This document shows positions 13,793 to 27,198 of a stretch of 64,000 nt of DNA, in pieces; the first letter of the stretch is position 1; the number at the start of each line of letters is the position of its first letter. Location: positions 96,430,976 to 96,494,975 of the forward strand of contig OZ023262.1 in NCBI GenBank assembly GCA_964006375.1, given 5' to 3'. The translations under genes and the position numbers were made by a program. The notes under the pieces are model-generated. The model was given only the letters and a program-made list of their open reading frames with translations. It had not been told where the DNA came from and made no database searches. This DNA comes from Tillus elongatus (Eukaryota > Arthropoda > Insecta > Coleoptera > Cleridae).

Positions 13793-14830
13793 GTTAATTT
13801 AAATGTCGTTCTTATTTTAAACCTTTTAAAAAAATAATTTTATAATAGCCGTTTAAACCGAATCTCTGGTTTCTTGTGTCATTCTCTGTGAATAACGTCC
13901 TTAAAAAGCCAGGTAAAATATAATCTTCTTTGCACTGCATAAAGACAGTTCTTTAGAGACGTTGTGCGCCAATTTCAAATCAGGCTTAATAAGGTATGAA
14001 GTGAGCTTTGCATTTTAAACGATTCAGTTGATATGAAGATGCAGGTGAAAACGAAAATAATTTACGTAATGGCGCGAGACGTAGGAGAAAATAATCTTTT
14101 TTAAATGCTTGGTATAAATGTACGCATTATATGTTAAGCACTTGATGGTTCTTGAAACTCGTACTTGTAAAATACTTTCAGGTAACCCCCAAAGAACATT
14201 TCAACTCTCCTACATAACAGCCATGCAAACTGAATCCGAAAGAGCTTTAAACTAGTATTATAACACATCCAGCTTGTGCGATTTTGAAGTATTTTAGGAT
14301 ATTTGGTAGCGCTTTAATGATGCCTTTTCATAGTGAGTCAGCTGCAGAACGTATAAATATGTGAATGGGAGTGGTGCTTGAGGAGATGAATTCACTGCTT
14401 ATTATTTTCACTTCATGGCTTCATGATATCTTGACAGTAAACAGGACCCCCTACAGTCTGATATATGTCCTCTATGTCTTCTTTATGCCTATGTCGAATT
14501 CGTAAGAGATTCGGGTGTATTTTTCTTGAAAAGTCGACAATGGCTCTCAATGGCATATAGGGCCTGACTTTTTGAGAGGTATTCCAGGTTAACAATGCAA
14601 TAATTGGAATGTATGAATAGGTGATGTGAAAAGAATAGACTCGCTCCAGTGCTTCTAGTATATAGTATACTATTTATAAACGTATTGAGTGACCCCAAAT
14701 CTTTGATGCCTCGCAGCACAATAAAAGACTTACGCAGTTTATATCTTTTATAAACAAGGATAAAAGTGCATTGTTGAAAAGAACAAAAAGGTTCTATGCC
14801 GCACTACATTACATGTCTCTATTCTCTCTA
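13793..14830. other. No gene seen
   Basis: Unique AT-rich sequence. Minus-strand frames at 14413-14595 and 14489-14719 overlap and have no family motif that I recognise. Confidence 0.4.
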
Positions 14831-14850
14831 TCTCTCTCTCTCTCTCTCTA
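14824..14850. repeat. (CT)n microsatellite
   Basis: Short CT run next to TCTCTATTATACAGATAGATAG. Confidence 0.9.
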
Positions 14851-15294
14851 TTATACAGATAGATAGTCTTTTATTGACTGCGTCATATAAAGTGTGTTAC
14901 GGATTTAAAACCTTCAACATTTACTTTGTATGAATATGAATCATAAAATATTTGCAGTAATTTCAGCAAAACTGTCAGGGATGCGAGAAGTGTATGTTAT
15001 ATGTAAGTAATTCACAGTCTTTTATTATAGTTTGTCTGAAATGGGAAGCAGTTTTATAGGGATGAAATATGCAGAGAATGCAATATCTCTTTATGTTCTT
15101 GGGTGAAATACTTATGATTCTCGGTGATGTGCTTTGGGAGTTCAGTCTTAGCATTATTTTTGAGTACTTATTATTGTAAATACGTACATACACATCACAT
15201 ATGTTTCAAAATTTAAATATATTCTCAGTATTTTAATTTTCTTGTGGCAAAAATGTCATCATCTTGTGACATTTACTTTAGGGAACTTTCATGG
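14851..15294. other. No gene seen
   Basis: AT-rich sequence without a supported feature. Confidence 0.4.
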
Positions 15295-15369
15295 TTAAAA
15301 TTCCCTCTTGAAGAGATCGCGACTTTTCTGTTTAAAACCATCATCAAATGAGCGCGAACGAAAACCATT

Positions 15370-15371
<2 letters not shown>
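15295..15371 (-). mobile_element. Family A 3' block, minus strand
   Basis: Plus-strand AGAGATCGCGACTTTTC and CATCAAATGAGCGCGAACG match the 3' block in reverse, ending at a TA run. Confidence 0.5.
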
Positions 15372-15443
<72 letters not shown>

Positions 15444-15444
15444 C

Positions 15445-15515
<71 letters not shown>
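15372..15515. repeat. (TA)n microsatellite, interrupted
   Basis: Two TA blocks flank ACATACATAAATATA. A mariner-type terminus follows at 15516. Confidence 0.97.
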
Positions 15516-15519
<4 letters not shown>

Positions 15520-16110
15520 GTAGCACCTAAGACGCCTCGGACCATAGCTCCCCTACCATACAAGATATCGAAAAAATTCTAACAGCAAAATTCTCTATAA
15601 TTACCATCTCCATGTTCGTAAATATTTCTGGTCACCAGTGCCCTGCCGTATTCCAGTGGTGTGTCAAACATATTTTTTATTAGATGGAACACCCTATATT
15701 TTATTGCATATTTGGAAAGTGCTCGAGGAGTACTTATTTTTTTATGTAACTTTAGCGGTTTCGCTGTTAAAACCTTTTATCTTCATAGTGAGACCATTTT
15801 TAGGATTTTTTAAAATTAACTAAATTGCGGCCGCCAAGATCACCAGATATCACCCCACTTGACTTCTGCCTCTGAGCCCACATCCAGAACGTGCTCTACA
15901 GAACGTTACCAACTACAGCCGAGGATATGCGGGAGAGGACTTGTGTGGGATTCCGTGATGTATCACCAGGGCGGTGTCTAGTGCTTGCGAACTGTTTTTT
16001 TCTCTGAAATTTTGTTATGGAATCTATGGTTTTTTTGGTATCAATAAAAAATCTGGTGTTGCGGCTAGCCAATGCTGTACTTTTTAGGGGGGTACTGCCA
16101 CGTTTATAAC
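15516..16110 (+). mobile_element. Tc1/mariner-like element relic
   Basis: TATAGGGTGTAGCACCTAAG gives a left terminus at the TA run. ATGGAACACCCTATATTTTA near 15680 matches a subterminal motif of the 47.9-kb element. A transposase C-terminus follows at 15827. No convincing right terminus is visible. Confidence 0.55.
15827..15990 (+). pseudogene. Tc1/mariner transposase C-terminal relic
   Basis: Plus-strand reading gives LRPPRSPDITPLDFCL, a stop where the family has Trp (TGA for TGG), then AHIQNVLYRTLPTTAEDM. The SPD-TPLDF motif holds the third catalytic Asp. The rest of the enzyme is missing. Confidence 0.7.
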
Positions 16111-16152
16111 TCGGCAGGTACATTCCTTTTATAAATAAAAATAAAATTTTCT

Positions 16153-16581
16153 GTGAATTTGCAGATTATTACATGGGGGCTGTTTAGAAAAAAAAATCAG
16201 AAACAGATCTCCTTCTGGATGCACAAACCACAAGAAAAATTTCTTGTAAACAGCCCGCAAGATAAGTTTTGCGTTGTCACAGAAACCATCAACAAAATAA
16301 TTGTGGAGAGAGCAAAACCAAACTCAAATAGAGAAACAACTGGGTATGAATTATGGCGTAAATTATTTTCTGCCAATATGGACACTCAAAATTTGTTAAA
16401 AAAATTGCAGTTTATTGTTTCGATTCCAAGCTCAAATGCAGCAGCAGGGAACGTTAACTCACTTTATGGAAATGCCTGGAGTAAATCTAGAAATAGGCTG
16501 AGCGTGGATCATGTTAAGGCAGAATTGCAAGTCACAATAAATGTTGACTACCAATGCAAGGATTGCTACGATTTTTTTTAA
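16153..16581 (+). pseudogene. hAT-superfamily transposase C-terminal fragment
   Basis: The last ~70 residues, from LLKKLQFIVSIPSSNAAAG through SRNRLSVDHVKAELQ to CKDCYDFF, match the hAT dimerisation domain pattern (..L..IP.SNA..ER.FS......RNRLS...V.A.L). The usual ER-FS is replaced by GNVNSLYG. The upstream ~80 residues probably belong to the same protein but carry no motif I can name. No catalytic core, terminal repeats or 8-bp duplication were found, so this is a fragment. Confidence 0.6.
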
Positions 16582-16880
16582 TTTATTTATGAATCGACAA
16601 GCATAGGCTAAATTAGCTTTTGCTCACTCTAGGGTTGGGGTTACACTCGGGGTATACATGGTTATCTATTTATCAATATAGTTGCCTTACTATCTAGCGG
16701 GCTTATTATTATATAATCTAACTAACTTTAGGTGCACTATTAATGTAGAAACTAATTAATGTTACAACAAACTATTTGAACTTAAATATTACCTTTGGAA
16801 AATCTTTGGACTAATTTATTACTCTAATATCAGTCTCTGGGTGCTAGTGAATTGGGTATACACCTCAGCTGTCTATTACA
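16582..16880. other. AT-rich, possible LINE 3' untranslated region
   Basis: Lies downstream, on the minus strand, of the LINE at 16880-18740 and starts at TTTATTTATGAATCG. No coding sequence seen. Confidence 0.35.
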
Positions 16881-18740
16881 CTTCTTTTCATCCTTGCATA
16901 TGCTTGCAGTTTATTTTTGAACTATTCCTTCCCCAACGCATTGTTCATTTCTATAGGCAATTGATTGTACAGTTTTATTCCTTCTGTCAAGGGGTTTATT
17001 ATTTCATATCTTGTGGCACTTACTGCATTTTTGTAGATGTTTCTATGAGTTCTCGTCAGGTAATTGTGGATGCTGCTATTGAAGTGTATATTTAAATTGT
17101 ACTTATCTGAATTTGAGATTAGATCATGTATAAACGTGGGGGTGTCAACCGTTACAATCTCGCTCAGTTTCGGGAGGTTGCGTTTCTGATACAGTGTTTC
17201 GGTTTCGCATCCTTGCCTTTATTGATTTGTTTTGTGCTCTCTGTAGTTTTTGAATTTTTGTTGTTGGTGAGTGTCCCCAGATCATTGTGAGGTATGTGAT
17301 ATGTAAATGTATCATGGCGTAGTATATTGTCCTTTTGTAGTCGTCTGGTGTGTAATTGTTTCTTGAATATATGCATGCACTGAAGGCGTTTATAGGATTT
17401 TTGATTTTATTTATATGGTCTTGCCAATCTAGTTTGTCGTTCATCAGCAATCCCAGGAACTTCGTTTCTGTAGCTCTTTGCAGTTTTTTGCCCTTGTATA
17501 CTGCGTCTATGTCTTCTTTACTGTTAAAGATCATATATTTTGTTTTGTTAATATTTAGAGCTAATCTTTTTATAGATATATAGTCTTCTATGAGTTGTAA
17601 GTCATGGTTTGTGTGTTGTTGTAGTTGACAGGATCCTTGGGTAGCATATATTATGATAGTATCATCTGCAAAGTGGGTGATTGATCCGTATAGTTTCAGT
17701 TGGGCAATGTCATTTATAAATGTGATGAATACAGTTGGAGAGAGGGTTGATCCTTGCGGTACGCCTTGTGATATAGTAGCGTGTCTACTTTTCGTCCTGT
17801 CTACTTCTACGTACAATGTTGTATTATCCAGGAAGGACTTTATTAGCCTGAGGGCATGTGCTCTCACTCCTGTTTCTTCAAGTTAACTTGCTAGTTTTTT
17901 GTGACGCACAATATCGAATGCTTTTCTTAAATCCAAGTAGATCGCCGCTACTGTTTTTTTTTTGTCGTCGCGATCATTCTTTACTTTTATTATTGTGTTG
18001 GCAACCGCTGTTTTGATGGAGCGATCTTTTCTGAAGCCATGCTGTTGGTTACAAAAAAAGTTTTTTTGTTCTAGAAACTGGAGAAGTCTGTTTTGGAGGA
18101 TTTTTTCTATTACCTTAGCAAAATTTGGCAAAATCGCTATTATTCTATAATTGTTTGGATTTGATCTGTCTCCGGATTTATATACAGGTATTCCCTTTAT
18201 GTTTTTCAGCACTTCGGGATAAACGGCTGATGCCAGAACTAGATTGATCAGTGTTGTCAGCTCGTGAAGTATGGTACGATATATTTTTTTAGTAGATTGG
18301 GCGAGATGGTATCATGTCCGCTACTGCCTCTATTCTTTAATGAAAGGATGACGCGTTGCACTTCGTGAAGGTCAGTGGGTGGTATAAAGAATGTCCTCGA
18401 CAGCCTTTTTGTCTGAGATATTGTGTTAGAGTGCACAGTATTTGTATTGCCTGGTATATTTGCGAAGTGTTCACATAAGGTTTCTGCTATCTGTTGAGGA
18501 TCTGTTGTTGATTGTCCATTTCTCTTCAGTTCTTTGATTGCACTAGTTGTCTTGATTTCTTTGTTGTAAATTATTTCGTTAAAGGTACTCCATATTTTCT
18601 TGGGGTCTCCGTTTGCGTTACAGATTTTGTTTTTGTAGTACTGCTTCTTGAGTTTTCTGCGTAAGGTTGTTATTTTGTTTTTCACTGTCTTAAAATTTGG
18701 TGCTGAAGAATAAAAAAATACTTGAATGTGCAAAATCACA
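16880..18740 (-). pseudogene. Jockey/CR1-like LINE ORF2 (reverse transcriptase)
   Basis: Three minus-strand pieces run in order. 18257-18739 holds the pre-RT segment and LKNRGSSGHDTISPNLLKKY. 17883-18212 holds GIPVYKSGDRSNPNNYRIIA, HGFRKDRS and YLDLRKAFDIVRH (palm, first Asp). 17145-17867 holds GVPQGSTLSPTVFITFIND and FADDTIII (intact catalytic pair), then LNINKTKYMIFN and KFLG. The post-RT tail (IHNYLTRTHRN, KLYNQLP) continues in another frame to about 16895. No endonuclease domain is visible. Separate frames mean it is inactive, although most motifs are intact, so the copy is not very old. Confidence 0.85.
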
Positions 18741-18980
18741 AGAAAAGTATTTTTTCAAAAATAAGTAAAGATCTCAGTTAATTCAGAAGAAGCGATTTAA
18801 TACTTCAATACTTTTGTAATTATGTAATTTCACCCATTATTTACTTTTTTGAATGCCAAAGTAAGAAGGTACAAATGTTTGTTTATGTTTGTAAATATAA
18901 ACAAGTTTATTTATTTATTTATCCAATTTCAGGTTATCGTCGTTACTGTTTTAACTATGTACAGAAGTGGTGGAAGATCA
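18741..18980. other. No gene seen
   Basis: AT-rich, with a short TTTA run near 18905. Confidence 0.4.
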
Positions 18981-18981
18981 T

Positions 18982-19280
18982 TTAATTATTACTACTACCT
19001 ATATTAGTTTGCCTAATTGTTTCGACTCTTAATGGGTATGTTGTATGCCAAAGTAAAACATATCCAGTAAAACTATTTAAAATGTGAAAGATAAACCTGA
19101 TTTCTAATTGTATTTCTCGCCTTCCTACACTCTGACCTGTGACAACTGGGTTCCGCTTTTTGAGGCACGTCTCGCATTTTGATTGTAAATTTCCCTCAAA
19201 TCCGTGCACTCAGGTTGGCAAGCCTACCTGGTACCCAATTTAAAGTTACTTTATTGTTGGTAGCCAGTTGCTTCAAGGAT
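18982..19280 (-). pseudogene. RNase H-type LINE relic, part 1
   Basis: The stretch AAAGTTACTTTATTGTTGG..TAGCCAGTTG (19242-19272) matches 27617-27647, where the minus strand encodes an RNase H segment. Minus-strand EGNLQSKCETCLKKRNP resembles a decayed EGNEEADSLAKR motif. The relic appears to continue at 20013. Confidence 0.45.
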
Positions 19281-19289
19281 CAAAATGTG

Positions 19290-20012
19290 ATAAGGCGCAA
19301 AATATGATGAACACTGTGCTCCTCTGTTTGTTCGCCTTCTGATAATGACGTTTTTCTCACTCTATCTTTTTAGTTTGTCACTCTTTGTGAGAGAAAATCC
19401 AAAGTATTTTAATATGTTAGGAAAGAATTATCCAACTAGAAATACAGGTATTGTTGCCGTACCTCAACACTCTACCTCACTTTTCCAGAAAGGAACCAAA
19501 CATATGGCAATAAGAGCATATAACCATTTACCTGTGTGCATAAGAAACATCACTGGGCTTGTACAATTTAAGGAAGAGCTAAAAAATATTTTTTAGACCA
19601 CCCATTTTATTCAATAAATGAATATTTTAACATTGGATGGTGCTATTTGTATGTCTTGTCCCATTTTAATACATTTTAATACATTGTATAGACTTTTTAA
19701 TATAAACATATGATGGTGTATTTGTTGAAGTGTGCATGCGTAAAAGCGTATGTTGTGTAGGTTAATTGTTGTTTTGTTTGCGCAGTGTTCTGCATTTTAT
19801 GCCCTTTCATGGGTTTGTTCTTATATGTTTTTTGTATGTTAGATAATGACTCCTTAAGTGTAGGTTTGGGGCCTCTTTTATTGAGTCTCTATTGTGGATT
19901 TACAATCTTTATATATAATGCTCTGTGTAACGAGTTGCTACATATTATGTTTTGACGTGTTCCTTGCCCGTTTGGGATTTTATGAATAAAGTTGTACTAT
20001 TATTTTTTTTTT
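19290..20012 (+). pseudogene. LINE 3' fragment (RT C-terminus and 3' UTR)
   Basis: The frame at 19345-19596 contains NYPTRNTGIV, HSTSLFQKGTKHMAIRAYNH and LPVCIRN...FKEELKNIF, the usual end of Jockey/CR1-like ORF2 proteins. About 400 bp of non-coding sequence with AATAAA near 19984 follows, then a T-rich end. It interrupts a sequence that is continuous at 27.62-27.71 kb, so it looks like a 5'-truncated insertion. Confidence 0.6.
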
Positions 20013-20075
20013 GCAGTCCCAGGTCAGTTTGGACTCGGTTTTCAAAGATCAGAGAGTCTTAAATATAGACGGAGA
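20013..20075 (-). pseudogene. RNase H-type LINE relic, part 2
   Basis: CCCAGGTCAGTTTGGACTCG and CAGAGAGTCTTAAA match 27661-27712 (CCCCAGGTCAGTCTAGACTC), which there lies directly beside the segment equivalent to 19242-19285. Confidence 0.5.
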
Positions 20076-20432
20076 GCTAGAGGTGAAAAAATTCTTTGAA
20101 TTTACAAAAGCTGATTTTTTGATAGTTAATTAGGTACGCTGTGCACGTACACATATTCAGGTCACTGAAAGGAATCTTAGAACAGGTGTCATAGGTGCGA
20201 CAACAAAGATGTCGTTTTTATCGGGGTAATAAAATGAATTTACAAAAGCTGATAATTGTTATACAGATTCTATATTGTATAACAATTAAAGTTATGTCAG
20301 TCAGTCAGCTGCATACGGGAACAGAGCTGGTCAGTCAATTCGAATGTGTGTATGAAAAATAAATAATGTGCAATTTATTTACAAAGCTTGGAATTTTTTT
20401 TTGTGTGTATATATTGATCTTCTAAACATTAA

Positions 20433-21931
<1,499 letters not shown>

Positions 21932-22898
21932 ATAGTCAGTCAACTGTTTTGTAGAACAACGCCCTTCAGTCAGCGAAAACAGATATACAAATTTCGTGCG
22001 TGCCGGCGGCGTTACAGGCGGCATGCGGTTAAATTTTGCCAGTAGAAGGCCTTAGATGGTGGGGCAAATGCCCTCTCTCCTTCAGTGTCACACAGGTAAT
22101 AAAGGGAAGGTACACGAATCCTAGCTATTGTGTACGAAAATTCGGGTTCTTATTTAGGCTGTGCGCTTTTTAGTATAATCTTCGAAATATATTCGCATAT
22201 GGATGTATATTTTCAGTAATATTTTGATTTTCATATACTTTATATATTGAACATTTAATATCAATTTCTTATTGCATAAATTTTTAAAAATTGGATAAAA
22301 GACTATATTAAATAAAGAAATAAATTGTCTGTTACCATTATTAATATACTTATATGTTTTAATAAAACAATAAGTTACTAATTTATAATTACAACTTATA
22401 ATTTCACATAGTTTTCTGATATTTTAAATAATAATAATGGGAGGAGAAGAGCGAGCATGCCGCCTGTAACGCCGCCGTGGCGCACGAAATGTTTATATCT
22501 TTTTTCGCTGACTGACGGGCGTTGTTCTACAAAACAGTTGACTGGCTATTTTTTAATGTTTAATAGATCAATATGTACCTACAAAAAATTCCAAGCTTTG
22601 TAAATAAATTGCACATTATTTATTTTTCATACACACATTCGAACTGACTGACCAGCTCTGTTCCCGAATGCAGCTGACTGACTGACATAACTTTTATTGT
22701 TATACAATATAGAATCTGTATAACAATTATCAGCTTTTGTAAATTCATTTTATTACCCCGGTAAAAACGACAACTTTGTTGGCGCACGTGTGGCAATTGT
22801 TCTAAGATTCGCTTGACTGACCAGAATATGTGTACGTGCACAGCGTACCTAATTAACTATCAAAAAATCAGCTTTTGTAAATTCAGAGAATTTTTTCA

Positions 22899-23636
22899 CC
22901 TCTGGCTCTTAGACTAATACTGTCTGACTGTATGGCTGCTACGACGACGCGACATCGCTGTTAGACTGCGATGGTGATGTAAAAGGATTAAGCTACATTG
23001 TTTAGCTATAGTTGCTGTATTTTATGCGAAGTAATTATAGAAAGATCGTATTTTCTCAGGGTAATAAAATACTGCATAATAACACCTGTTCAACAGGTGT
23101 TGCACAAAAACAACAGATGTATTTTAAAGACGATGGCAATTATTTGCTATTATACGATCTATGGTTACAATCGCTCCGTTATGAAATAACACTAAGTAAC
23201 TTCCTGGCTCTACGCTAAACACAAGGAAAACATTTAACGAATCTGTTAGTGCATTCCTAGGTCAAGCGTACGACCGCTAAATGGCGTCTGTTAGTGTATT
23301 GAATCTTGCCATGTCGATGAATTCCAACGAAGAAGTTTGTTATATCGTTCCTTGAGTGCTTAAGCAGTCTGCAATTGTTTTATGTCCACTCTTCCAGGCG
23401 CTGACCTTGGCTCTCTTGGCAACTGGTTTTATGAATTAAAAATACCTACTCACTAAGGTAGCTACTGATTAATAAGGGACTTTATTTAATCCGCAATTCT
23501 TGAGAGCTTTTATCAACCTATATTTATAGCTTCTTATCTAAATAGTTAATAAGGGAATTATTGATAAAATAATAATTTACAACATTGAAGTTTGGAATTG
23601 ATAAAGAAAACGTTAGTCTTTTACTATGTGAAAACT
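22899..23636. other. No gene seen
   Basis: Mixed AT-rich sequence with short overlapping frames (22998-23218) that have no recognisable motif. Confidence 0.4.
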
Positions 23637-23817
23637 GGAACCTGTGATGAGCACTAATAAGTACACTTGGAGAACACCCAAATCACCACAACACATATTT
23701 CAGAGACCTTACGATCGTTTTTCTTCCTCTGAAGATGTTGACATGGTCAACGAAACAATCGTAAGGTCTCTGAAATATGTGTTGTGGTGATTTGGGTGTT
23801 CTCCAAGTGTACTCCTT
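23637..23817. repeat. Palindrome with hammerhead-like core in its loop
   Basis: Arms 23660-23719 and 23753-23813 (AAGTACACTTGGAGAACACC and its complement) are nearly perfect. The loop has CTGAAGA (23729-23735), a GTTGAC-ATG-GTCAAC stem and GAAAC (23752-23756). The leading GGAACCTGTGATGAGCAC recurs at 40335 and, inverted, at about 61985. Confidence 0.75.
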
Positions 23818-23914
23818 AGTCTTTTATTTATAAAGTATTTATTTCAAACATTCTATTCAATGTTATTGGATATATATTCCTTATTTGGGTCAGTTAGACT
23901 ACTAAATAAGTTAA

Positions 23915-23984
23915 AAAGCCCGCACGCAGCAAGTGCGTTATGGTATTGAATTTTCTAAAACATCTACACTTTTTATTCTTTACA

Positions 23985-24078
<94 letters not shown>
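23915..24078 (+). mobile_element. Family A 5' end joined to (CT)n(TA)n
   Basis: The 5' hairpin GCACGCAGCAAGTGCGTTAT is intact. About 50 bp later a CT run (23985-24016) and a TA run (24017-24077) follow. The middle and 3' blocks are absent. Confidence 0.6.
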
Positions 24079-24083
<5 letters not shown>

Positions 24084-24251
24084 AGGTGTAAAAACAGTAC
24101 ATTTTACATTTATGTTTAGAGCTGTAAAAATTGATAAATGCATTTTTAGAAATGGGTTTTCCTTTAAATCATTGTAAGATATGTTATGACAGACTTAGTT
24201 AGATTCATACCTTCGACGCTGAAAAAACACCCACAAGAGAACAATAAAAAA

Positions 24252-24620
24252 ATCGGGACGCAGCAAGTGTGTTATAGTAGCCAATTTTCATAAGAATTGT
24301 GCACTATTATTATACGGTATATTAGTAAAGTTAATACTTTAAATTTACACAGACCTTAAATATCGATTTTAGAGGTCCTAGTACGCGCACATTTGAAGAA
24401 TTCTTCGAAAGTGTTACCATCCATATCTTTCTATTATCAAAAAAATCTTGCGGTCTAACTCCTTTTGAGAAAAATGCCCAAAACTCAATTTTCTATGAAT
24501 CTAAAGAACTAAATTTTGCTATATTTGTAGATAGTGTAAGAATCTTCCAAAAGAAACTTGTATTACAAATTTCATTAAAGTTATACAGAAAATTTCCAGA
24601 AGGAAACTTAATTCATATTT
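24252..24620 (+). mobile_element. Short, diverged family A element
   Basis: The 5' hairpin GGGACGCAGCAAGTGTGTTA keeps pairing through a G-T wobble. The 3' block (AGAGGTCCTAGTACGCGCAC) follows after about 110 bp without a TA run. A decayed TTCTATTATC takes the place of the 3' hairpin. Confidence 0.55.
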
Positions 24621-25630
24621 AGAAAAGTAAAGTGTCTGCCAAATTATAAACGTAGCAGCTATTTTTCCTTATTAATCGCCAGTATGATTTCGTTTGAAAC
24701 CGGGTTTTTCTATATCAACAATAACAAAATTTTAATTTCAGACTCAAAGGTGACAAACTTATTTAGGCGTTTTTAACCAAAATGAGATCTTGTTAAAAAC
24801 ATATGAAATCTGTGCACTATTGTTTCTCGAGATGTAAAAAAACACATAAAAAACATACATTCATCGAGCTGGATTCGATCGTGTAACCTTCTACTTAGGA
24901 GGCAAGCTCGATGGCCCCTGTACCATCTAAGCCCACGTCGACTAACGTTTTATTTGCGCGATACTTTATATGTGCTTTATACCCGGGATATTATATTCAA
25001 AGTATACGTAATAAATAATTACAGAATTAGTAGAATTACCATTAAAACACATTCCACAACTGCTTCGGTCTTATATGACGTCTTATGTTTAAGTCTAAAG
25101 ATAAAAGAAACTATTTTAGAATCATTTTTATAGATACTTGTTTTGTTTACATCTCTGCTATATTATGCGACAGCATAATATATCTATGCTGCGCTAAAAC
25201 TGTATTTGGGGCCGTTAATAAAGCTACAAATATAGTGTATTTAAATAATTGATTGAATCCCCCAGTTAAATAACAATCACTTGGCAAATTTTTAATTTCA
25301 TGTCGTCATTTTCCATAATTGCGGCCGAGATTTCACGATTATTGGTTCGGGTAGTATGTTTTATGCCTGGTATATATTTAGTTTGGTTACCGTTGATGTA
25401 TGGTTTATACCTGTTGTATGAATCAATTTACGCGTGGCAGTTAATTACTCTGTCTTTCAGGCATTGGACTTAAGTCGTTTCAACGCATGTCTTTGGAATT
25501 TTATTATTAGTTTGGGAAAAACTCTAAATATTGTGTACCAAATTACTTAAAATTCACACCATAGCTTTATTTGCACTATTTCTAGCCACATGTAAAGTTG
25601 CATTCCAGTTACTCTGATACTTACAAAAAC
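24621..25630. other. No gene seen apart from a tRNA-like segment
   Basis: AT-rich; holds the tRNA-like segment at 24864-24942 and otherwise nothing I can identify. Confidence 0.4.
24864..24942 (-). repeat. tRNA-derived SINE head or tRNA pseudogene
   Basis: The minus strand has an A-box-like GGGCTTAGATGGTACAGG and a B-box-like CACGATCGAATCCAGC about 50 bp apart, the spacing of a pol III internal promoter. Acceptor and T stems do not pair well and an A/T-rich tail follows, so a SINE or pseudogene fits better than a working tRNA gene. Confidence 0.45.
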
Positions 25631-25639
25631 ATTGCGTTT

Positions 25640-26155
25640 TCAAAAAATTTTCCCCGATTTTCCACCGGAAAAACTTGAGCATAAGTGGTGATTAACGAGC
25701 TCGACCTCGGTTTTCGCCCAAACACAATTTATCTGCAACAAACATTCTTCCTTGGTCCAAAATTTCTTCACACAGCGCAACGACAACGCTTCCAGATTTA
25801 TCCCTAGTGGAAATTTGACGATCCTGGCCAGAGTAAACTTTGTGATTCCACACATATCCATCGTCAATTGTGGCATCTTTACACCGTACTTGTGTGTTTT
25901 GTTTGGGTTGTACTGACGAATCAGTAGTGGCTCTGTAAAAGAAACAATCGACTCATCTACGACAATGCAGTCTTTTGGCTCAAGTAGTTTTCTGCAGTTT
26001 TTCATAACGATATCTATATTTGGTTTGACCTTGTACAAGCAATCATTTCCGTCTCTTTCGGCTGTATTGTCTACAAAATGCCAGCAACGGAATATTGAAA
26101 CAGAACGATTGTAAGACATGTTTATCATATGCATTAGTGGATGGAAATAATCCAA
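25640..26155 (-). pseudogene. piggyBac-type transposase relic (catalytic region)
   Basis: The 171-residue frame reads WHFVDNTAERDGND, LYKVKPNIDIV, CIVVDESIVSF (first catalytic Asp), LLIRQYNPNKTHKYGVK and FTLARI. This is the DDE_Tnp_1_7 pattern of piggyBac transposases (LYK..P..D, ..DE....F, R.Y.P.KP.K.G.K). The second half, with the other catalytic Asp residues and the Cys-rich C-terminus, is not found. A matching acidic N-terminus lies upstream at 26430-26815. Confidence 0.8.
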
Positions 26156-26429
26156 TTGTAACCTACCTGTTTAATATTTTATATTTTTCGGCCAAAGTTT
26201 CCTCAAAAATGTATAAAAACCACATAAAAATGCACTTGATATGCAAATGTCAAATTGAGCCAACACGAATTTGCACGAGCATGTCGCAACCGTAATTAAC
26301 ATGGCTCGCAAACTCATGAGTTTTTTGCCGTTTTAATGAAACAAATTACACACAATCCTGCCAACGGACCTTCCTGACCGGCCCTGATATCAGTTTTCCT
26401 AATTAACAGCTAAAAGCAGGAAATGTATA

Positions 26430-26815
26430 TATTATATTATACTCACGTGACCTTGATCTATGGCAGGGTTGGTTTTTGCTTCTTTTAGCATTTGATTAGG
26501 GCAGGTCAGTAAGGTCACTTGGCAGGATTGTCTGAATATTTGTAGTTGGTCTTGGGGCTCGAACAGTTTTACTAGTAATCGGTTGTGGTGCAGATCCATT
26601 GAGTACATTGAGTACATTATCATCATCAAAAAGATAATCCACGTTTACCTGGTTATCCGACAGTCTTGGCAAAAATCAGGATCTCCCACATTATCATCAT
26701 CATCATCATACAAATACTCCACATCTTCCGATGAATTTGACAGAGTTTCTTCTTCAAAGTCACCTTCTTCCAGTATTCTTCTCCACTCATCGTCGGTTAA
26801 CCCTCGTTAACGACT
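26430..26815 (-). pseudogene. piggyBac-type transposase relic (N-terminal region)
   Basis: From ATG at about 26815 the minus strand gives MSR, a stop, then RGLTDDEWRRILEEGDFEEE and an acidic run including DDDDD, typical of piggyBac N-termini. Further stops and a frame change follow. The gap of about 280 bp to the catalytic part is AT-rich and decayed. TTAA target sites and terminal repeats could not be placed. Confidence 0.6.
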
Positions 26816-27198
26816 CATTTTATACAAGAAGGAAACAAAATCGTAATTTCGAACAAACATTCAAAGTTAAACGAATAAATCTGAGAATGAATTGAACTTC
26901 ACCATCCCAAATGTCACTAATATCACGTCAAATGTCATTCGATATTTTTTGTTGCCAACAGATCAAAAACGAAAAACAGAGGAAAGTAAGGACGGATCAT
27001 ACATGGTTTGTGGACTAACGAGTCGATTGTACCGCACTTAGCACTTGCAACGCTATAAGTCCAAGATCATATGCTTTCTGTACAATATTATACATTTTAC
27101 AATACATAAGTATAAATGTTAACGCTAAATACACTTTTAACAAAAATGCAACTGGACTTATGGGAGATTTTTACTTTGGAGCTTGGACAGTTAACATG
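26816..27198. other. No gene seen
   Basis: Possible untranslated flank of the piggyBac relic. Confidence 0.35.

Noticed and set aside
14413..14719. Two overlapping minus-strand frames as a frameshifted gene
   Set aside because: Neither frame has a motif I recognise and they cannot be aligned to any family seen elsewhere in the window.
24864..24942. Functional tRNA gene
   Set aside because: Box A/B-like motifs are present but the acceptor and T stems do not pair well. The same judgement applies to 30275-30366 and 35095-35167.
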